Shown piece after piece: positions 47,801 to 57,200 of a stretch of DNA of 64,000 nucleotides. Both the position numbers and the translations under genes were made by a program. Origin of the DNA: Corallium rubrum (lineage: Eukaryota; Cnidaria; Anthozoa; Scleralcyonacea; Coralliidae); assembly GCA_964035015.1 (NCBI GenBank), contig OZ036000.1:1362501-1426500 (forward strand), given 5' to 3'. The number at the start of each line of letters is the position of its first letter. The stretch's first letter is position 1. Under the pieces are notes generated by a model that saw only the letters and a program-made list of their open reading frames with translations, did no database searches and was not told where the DNA came from.

Positions 47801-50116
47801 GCGTGTAGTAAACAAGTATTTTTCCCGCTGAGAATAATTTATACACTGAGAAATACGAGATTATATACGAAAAACAACAACCAAGGCATAATATTTTAAC
47901 ATATATAGGAAAATAACTGGCCTGGTATGTTATTTTGAAGCATTTTAAACGAAAGTTCATGGTAAAAAATAAGAATTTAAAAATACGAGTTATGACATCA
48001 CACCGCTTTAGCGCATATTTTCCCAAGTAAAAACACTTTCACATTCACGTTGGGAAAACGTGATACTTATATGCAATGCTAGCTATATGAGTTAAAAGCT
48101 TCTAGGACAGCGTCGGCCACGGTTGAAATCCAAATATTACTAGGGTTAAGTCACGTTGGCCTGAAAAACAGAGAAACATCTTCTCGACGTTTCGAGCGAA
48201 GGCCCTTCGTCAGGAGAAATTAGTAAACAACTCACATGTGGTCACGCGTATTTATAGCAGAGCTACAATGGGAATCACGTGAACACATGTAAGCCAATAA
48301 AAACAAAGTAAACAAATAAATTAATATGTGAGTTGTTTACTAATTTCTCCTGACGAAGGGCCTTCGCTCGAAACGTCGAGAAGATTTTTCTCTGTTTTTC
48401 AGGCCAACGTGACTTAACCCTGGTAATATTTATATATATGAGTGTTGGCCATGTACACACGTAAAAATCTCACAGCTTGTCAACAGGATGTGTTCGCAAC
48501 AGGCTTGTAGCAAGGCTGGGAACAAGTTGTAACAATGCTGTTCATTCAAAAAGCTGCTACAACCTTGTTAGCGTCAATCTGTTAACAACTTGTTGACTGC
48601 AGAGCGGTAACAGGTTGTTGGAACAACTTGTCATCAGTCTGTTGGAGTCATCAGCCTTGTTACAAGTTGTCAACAACCTGTTACAGACATGTTAACAGAC
48701 TGGGACAGCCAGTGCGAACACATGACGGTGACAGCCTGTTGAACAGCCTTGTAACAACTTGCTTGCAGGTCTGTAACAGCCTGTGCGTTTTTACGTGTGT
48801 AGGTTATTTGTTATATTCAGTCGAATAACTCAGTCCTATTACAGCCAAAATGGAAATACCTTCCCACTTCAGTCTTCTTCTGTAGTTTGTTGCGTATTAC
48901 TGTATTTTTGTAGCCGCTACCGAAGCCTGATAATTTTTTTGTTGAAAACTGTACATAAATAGTATAATTTAGCTTCAAATGACATTTAATCATAATACAA
49001 TGGATGTTTATCCCAAATCGATACCAACAGACGAATATACATCAAGAATTGGCGACTTTTATCACTAGACTTTCCTCACACTTCAGTAGCGGCTACAGAA
49101 ATACACTAATACACAACCAACTGCGGATGTGGGAAGTATTTCCATTTTGACTGTAAAGAATTTTTGAATTTTGAAATGGCATTCACTGTATCCAGTATCC
49201 ACTCCAAATGTTGTCTATACACCAAAGACTACATTGAAAGTCTTTACGATTATGAAACAACGAAAGAGGGCTCAAAAAAATAAAAGTCAAACCGACTATA
49301 CTTTTCAACAGATCTCAATATCGATGCAATTGAGGCACCAGGCGGAACTCGAAGTCTGGTTAAAAAGAATATTGCCCAGCAAATTATTCTTAAAAGAGGC
49401 ATCGTTGAATTCAAACAAGAAACCAATAGTCAAACATATTAAATTTTATTGAACTGACGTTTCGTTACTGTCCAGTAACATCTTCAGAGTTTGATTTGTT
49501 TTATTTCCGATCTCTCGCTTCTCGCCTCATTAGTATTTTCTGTCACATCTTTCACCACCTAGTTATGTATCAGTTAAGTTATTTATAAACAACCGCTGTA
49601 AATTATTCCCTTCACTCTGAAGATGTTACTGGACAGTAACGAAACGTCAGTTCAATAAAATTTAATATTAATTGTCAGTTGTTTGCTGTACAAGCTGTGT
49701 TAGTTAGTAATACTCAGAAGAAAAAATAAAAAAAAATCGGGTTCGAGTCCCGCTTAGAGCTCAGAGTTTTTCTGAGTATTACTAACTAACACAGCTTGTA
49801 CAGCAAACAACTGACAATTATTACTAACATCAAGCTGCAATTTCTGAAACTAACTAAAATTTAATATGTTTGACTATTGGTTTGAATTCAACAATGCCTC
49901 TTTTAAGAATAATTTGCTGGGCAATAATCTTTTTAACTAGACTTAGATAGATCTCAATATCGTCGCAAGTTTGAATATCACTTTGAAAATTCAGTATTGG
50001 GTTGCAGCGTAAACATAGATTAAATTTAACTTGAACTTGAAAAACCTTGAAAAAGTGTCATCACGTGTGTTCTTTCGCCCTGTTCTCTCGTGTCTTCCTG
50101 GACTGACGACAGGGCC

Positions 50117-50177
<61 letters not shown>

Positions 50178-50534
50178 TCAAATATAAACTTCAAATATAC
50201 GACAAATTTTTAATTGTAGACATGTTTCGGCAAAACTTATGCCATCTTCAGTACAGATAAACGGTTAACTAATTTACAAATGGATACAAGTGTCTTTATA
50301 TATACAGTGAATAAAGGATTATAAAATTCAAACTTAAATTCAAAATTACAACGGGCAAAGTTACTGAAATACCAATGAAATACCACTTGTATCCATTTGT
50401 AAATTAGTTAACCGTTTATCTGTACTGAAGATAGCATAAGTTTTGCCGAAACATGTCTACAATTAAAAAATTTGTCGTATATTTGAAGTTTATCATAGCT
50501 TTGCATGGTGCTTGTAAGAACATATGTACGTATG

Positions 50535-50614
<80 letters not shown>

Positions 50615-53600
50615 AGATGTCTGAGGGATACCGTCAGTAACACCGGCAAGTCGTGTGAACTATTCATACTCAATATGGTTTGGGCTTCGGTTGCCGGTTG
50701 TGTTCATTAGTTGATGGTAGTTTTTTGTCGATTTCTTGAAATTTAATACTACACTCTATTAATAGAAATTAGAATTTGGTAGTTTCACTAAAAAGAATGG
50801 AATGACCATATGAGATCAGGCCACCAGGGTCAGAGTCCAAGCCATCAGAAAGTATTAGATTCTTGAACTTTACTTTACTTTAACCAGATGTGTCGTCTGA
50901 TAATTTAGTAATTCTCAAGGCTTAAGCAGGCTAACGCTTGTGGCCTCTGGAAGGCCCAGTGACACTTGCCCTATGAAAATCTCGTGTTTTTGAAATGCAT
51001 TCATGCAAACGAAAACTTGATTCAAACTTGTTTGATGAAACCGTTTTACAATTCAAATATTTGTACTGCGCCTCGTGTATTTGTAAAGATTCGCACCCTT
51101 TCAATAACAGCAACTAGCGCCTCAAAATTTAATGTCAGCAATTCATGGTTACGAAGAAACCAAAGTTTTAACGAAAAACGTATCATCTGGGTTAGTAATG
51201 TCTTAATTGTTTCCCCGCTATCCGAAATGGCATGACAAGCTTCGCAGTGTCATGATAATTTGTGATGCAATATTCATGAGTGGATACATATTGAACAGTC
51301 ATTGATATAGTATTACAATCGGTTATTATATCACATTATTTGTAGTATGTTGATCACAAAACTTAGGTACAAGTTTTCCAAAGGACTTATGAATAGTTTT
51401 TCAGCCGAAAACAGCGCCATAAGTGCATTGTCATGAGGTATATCGTATATCATTAACCGGTTTTAATTTTGAATATATGCAAATAAAGTTCAGTTATGCA
51501 AAAATAAAGTGGGTGAATATTTCACAATGCCTAACCGAACAGGCGTTATCCGTTTAGGATATTAACATGGAGTGAAGTACGTTTAAAATACTGTATTCGA
51601 GTTTTAGGTTTTATATTTGAATAGGTTTTGTTTTTTTTACTTTAATGATTATAAAAAAACGGTTTATTGGCCTTTATTTCATTCCAAAGTCCAAATTATT
51701 TTGCGGTTCAAATATTTTGTGACCTTGATTGGCCATATAAGCTGATCTCACTGCATGTGATGTAGTGAGTCATCGCCCTCTCTCGCTATGCATCATCGCC
51801 ACTACGGTATTACAAAACTGCTTTGCTGAGATCGTTGCCTCTCCACAACTATTCAGAAGATGTCGTTTACTGTATCAAGCCCGAATGTTGTCTATACAGA
51901 AGACTATATCGAAAGTCTGTATGAATATGAGACAACCGAAGTGAAACAGAAAGGCTCAACGTTAGAAGTTCTTCCCAAGAAAACCATTTATACTTTCCAG
52001 ACGAAACGTAAAGTCCCCAAGCTTGGCTGTATGCTTGTTGGTTGGGGAGGAAACAACGGCACGACCCTTACAGCTTCAGTTCTAGCCAACAAACTCGGTC
52101 TATGTTGGTCTACAAAGTCTGGAGTTAAGAAATCGAATTACGTCGGTTCCCTCACTCAAGCTTCTACTGTTAGTTTGGGTGCGGGAGCGAATGGAGAGGT
52201 ATTTATTCCAATGAAATCTCTTCTACCGATGGTAGAGCCTGATGATATCGTGTTTGATGGCTGGGATATAAGCTCTCTGAATTTGGCTGACGCTATGCAA
52301 CGCGCCGAAGTACTTGACTACGATTTGCAAAGACAACTACGGCCCTATCTTCAAAAAATGCAACCGAGACCTTCGATATATTGCGCTGACTTCATAGCAG
52401 CTAACCAAGCAGATCGCGCTGATAATGTACTCACAGGATCCAAAGGTCAAATGGTCGAACAGATTCGTTCCGATATCCGCGATTTCAAAGCCAAAAATCA
52501 GCTTGATAAAGTCCTTGTGCTGTGGACTGCCAATACAGAACGATTCTGTGATGTCCGCGTTGGTCTTAACGACACAGCGGAGAATTTGTTGGCCGCCATA
52601 CAACGCAATGAAGAAGAAGTGTCCCCTTCAAATCTGTTCGCTGTTGCTAGCATCTTGGAACGATGCTCTTACATCAATGGATCTCCCCAGAACACATTCG
52701 TTCCGGGCGTGGTCTCCCTGGCTGAAAGGTACCATACATTCTTGGGGGGTGACGATTTCAAATCTGGTCAGACCAAAATCAAATCAGTGTTGGTGGATTT
52801 TCTGGTTGGTGCTGGTATCAAGCCTGTTTCTATCGTCAGCTACAACCATCTGGGCAATAACGATGGCAAGAATCTGTCCTCGGCAAAGCAATTCCGCTCG
52901 AAAGAAATATCGAAGAGTAATGTGGTTGACGACATGGTAGAATCCAATCCTATTCTTTATGAGAAGAATGAAAAACCTGATCACTGTGTTGTGATCAAGT
53001 ATGTTCCTTATGTGAAAGATAGTAAGCGGGCAATGGATGAATACACCTCCGAGATCTTCATGAATGGGACCAACACTCTTGTCATCCACAATACTTGTGA
53101 AGATTCCCTTCTAGCTGCACCAATTATCTTGGATCTGATTATTCTCTGTGAAGTGTGTGAGCGAATAAAGTTTCGAGCAGGAGGTGATAAAACTTTCCAA
53201 AGTTTTAACTCCGTCCTATCGATACTGAGTTATTTACTCAAAGCACCAATGGTCCCTAGTGGTACTCCAGTGGTGAATGCCCTCTTCCGTCAACGTGCTT
53301 GTATTGAAAACATTTTCCGTGCTTGTGTGGGACTAGCTCCTCAGAATAATATGTTACTCGAACACAAACATTCTAAGATAGCCCAACCTACAGTTACGAT
53401 GGAGAATAATTGCATGGAAGGAATCCAAAGCAAAGAACTGAAATCTGAACTTTTCCAAATTCCTACTTTGAAAACAATAGTTTAACATCAGTTAGCATGC
53501 TGTAGTTGGAACATACATTCTCTAGCTTTGCTTTCAAATTTATTTGACATACATGTCCTTGAACTGGTCAAAGAATTCTGGGTCTTTTGTTCAATCTGAA

Positions 53601-54046
53601 CTTTACCAAATTCCAACTTTGAAAACAACGGTTTAACATTAGCATGCTTTAGTTGAAACATTCATCTAGCTTTGCTTTCAAATTTATTCAACATACATGT
53701 CCTCGAACTGGTCAAAAAATTGTGGGTCTTTTGTTCAATTTTTGTGAATAACTTGTGAAATGTTCACGAGTTATGGTGGTATTTGTGTCATGCAATAGTT
53801 CACTGGAAATAACATATCTGAAGTTTAGTTTATTTGATTAAATTTTATAATTACGGTATTTGTAAATTATAGATGGAAATAACTACTGGTTTTTAGGAAA
53901 GGTTGTACAATTACTTCAAAATGATTCTGAAAATAAACTGGCTCTTGAAAATGTCTAAAATTTATTTGTTTAATCTTAAGGTGGGACTTCAGGGGTGGAC
54001 CCATTTCGTAAAAGGAAGGGCTTATTGTTTGATTAGTAAGTAAGTA

Positions 54047-54110
<64 letters not shown>

Positions 54111-54200
54111 GGTAAGTAAGGTAAGTAAGGTAAGTAAGGTAAGTAAGGTAAGTAAGTAAGTAAGTAAGTAAGGTAAGTAAGGTAAGTAAGTAAGTAAGTA

Positions 54201-54247
<47 letters not shown>

Positions 54248-57200
54248 GTAAGTAAGGTAAGTAAGGTAAGTAAGGTAAGTAAGGTAAGTAAGGTAAGTAA
54301 GTAAGGTAAGTAAGGTAAGTAAGGTAAGTAAGGTAAGTAAGGTAAGTAAGGTAAGTAAGGTAAGTAAGGTAAGTAAGGTAAGTAAGGTAAGTAAGGTAAG
54401 TAAGGTAAGTAAGGTAAGTAAGGTAAGTAAGTAAGTAAGTAAGTAAGTAAAGTAAGTAAAGTAAGTAAGTAAGTAATGCCTTTATTTCCAGAGGGTAGAC
54501 ACTAAATAGTGCATAAAGCACTAATAAACTTGTGGCCCTCAATTAACTAATCACATAATTAAATCTGGTAATTAAAACTTATATAATCTATATACAATTA
54601 TATATTAAAACATGAAATGGTATTTCCTTCTTTCTGAGAAAGCAAAATGTTTGATTTTATAAGAAGTACGAATGACTGACTTTGATGAGTTGATGGTATT
54701 TGCCAGGACAACAAATAAGGATCATTGTAGTGTATGTAGATGGACTTTAGATAATTTTGAAGTACTGACTGGTACAAGTCCAAACACAGGGGGCCCACAC
54801 AAACAGTTTGCCTGTATATATGTAAATATATTATTTTATGTAGGATGTGATTATGGTAGTGAATATAAATAGACTTACATTACTTTAACTACGTATATTT
54901 TGTCCTTTCTGTGGCTTTAAAATATCCATTTTAGCAGTTACGATGATCCAAAATGGATATTTTAAAGCCACACAAATGACAAAATATATATGTTAAACCA
55001 ATGTAAGTCTATTATATTCATTAACATAATTATTTCCATTATTTTACCATAAATATGTATTTACATACATAAAATTATATATATACAGGTGAAGTGTTTG
55101 TGCAGGCCCCCTGTGGTCCAACAACCTAGATTATCAGGACAAGTATGATAGGCATACATGAAGTAGGGGGGAGGGGTCATATGCACTTGAATGTGTTTGA
55201 ACATGATAGAGATTTAATCCTTTCCCTCCTTGGAGTTCTCACTTAACAACTAGTAAAATTGTCTGGAATTAGAGACAGAGGAAAATAACAAAGGGGGTTT
55301 TGGGCAACCTTAGTAGACTAGGGCCAAAAAAAATATACCTGGTTTCCTATTTCTCTTCACAAAAACTTAGGTAGGGTAGGTTGGATTTCTTTTTTTTTTT
55401 CTCTTTTTTTTAATTTAGGAATAACAAATAATATTCTTTCCAACACCAAATGTCAATTACGCTAGCACATCTATTAAAGCTAATTTTGAGCACATTACTA
55501 GGTTCTGACACCACACTTGCTATCCCAAGATGCAAATCATGCTGCAACTCGGGCCAATGCTCCTTAAAAATTCAATAAAAGGATTAGGGTCAGCATTTTG
55601 CTAGCAAAAAACTAGGTAGGGTCGGTAAACCAGAAACCCAGGGGGGTTTTTTGGCCAAGGGAAAGGGTTATTAGTCAGATATACAGCTCTCAAAAGGAGG
55701 CACATAGAAAATATTTTGATTGTGTTGTAAATGCCTACACTTCAGCTGCTCATATTGTATATACAACTAGCCACCTATACTGTATATGAAAAAAAATAAA
55801 TTATAAAGTGTTTATATTTATAAATATTTATAAAGTGAAATTCTTTAAGTCAATTTTAGACCATGAAAGTAAAATCCATGACTTGTTCTCTAGTCCTACT
55901 AAGAACATCTATTCTTTAAGACATCTTGTATTTTTCCTCTTTTTAAGTGTCGCACAAAGCAATATCAAAATAGTTTTATTCCTTATTCAATAAGGACATG
56001 GGATGCCTCTGTAGATTTTAACATTTGTAGTTTATTTTAAATTATCATATATCATTGTTAACTTGAGTTTTTCAAATTTACCTTTGTATATTTGCCATTC
56101 AAGTTTTGTTAATCTAATCTAATCTTATCTTATCTCATCTTATCTCATCTCATCTCATCTTATCATCTCATCTTATCATCTCATCTCATCTTATCAATTA
56201 TCTCATCTTATCTTATCTTATCTTATCTTATCTTATCTTATCTTATCTTATCTTATCTTATCTTATCTTAATCTTATCTGAATATAAAATACAATTATAC
56301 AAAACACAAGAGATAAATCTGGATCATATTTTTGAATTATCAAAAATTCAGTTTAGCTTTGGTTACAATGTTTTATAAATTCAATAAATGTATTTTATTT
56401 TCATAGGAATTAAAAGATAGTAAACAAGAAAGTCAAAGAGAAAAAGAGACAAAAGCAGAAGCACGGTACACACGTATTTTAAACATTTAAAATTAATTTA
56501 ATGAAAAGTCTGAGTTGTGTAATTTACTAAGCTACAAACTAAAAAATCTCCAAGTTTATTGACAAATGCAATATTCTGTTAATTTAGGGTACAGAAACAG
56601 ATATTGACACTTCAAGATATGACTACAGTTATAACCAATATATTCCAGGTACTCAATCATGTACTTCTTTTCCCCCTCCTTCCCCTTTTTCCCTCTCCCT
56701 TTTCCCTCCCTTCCCCCATCTTTCCCTCTTTCCCCCTCCCTTCGGCCCCCATCTTTCCCCTTTTTTTTCTCTCCCTTCCCTCTTTTCCTCCCTTCCCCCA
56801 AGAACCTCTGGCATCCAGGGTATCAATCATATTGAATAGGTTAAAGGGAAATAGTACTAAAAATTAAGTTTGTTTAATTTGAAAGAACTCATAAAATTGT
56901 AATAGAACATCCTTTACAACTTTTTCATATCTCTCTTCGTTTTCAAGATATTTCAATTTGTTTGATATGTAAATGAGATGGTCTCTGACGTCAGGTGTGG
57001 GGTAAAATATTTTCACATGTATCTCTAAGTTTGTATTTGATTACTGTGCACATAAAAACTCCTTGCGATGCGGAACATTTCATGTTAGATATGTAAGTGA
57101 TTTTGCTCTGTATGAAAATATTTTACCCCATTCCTGACGTCAGAGACCATCTCATTTACATATCAAACAAATTTAAATATCTTGAAAATGCAGAAAGATA

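Noticed and set aside
54033-54542. Leu/Thr/Tyr repeat frame
   Set aside because: Translation of the AAGT array.
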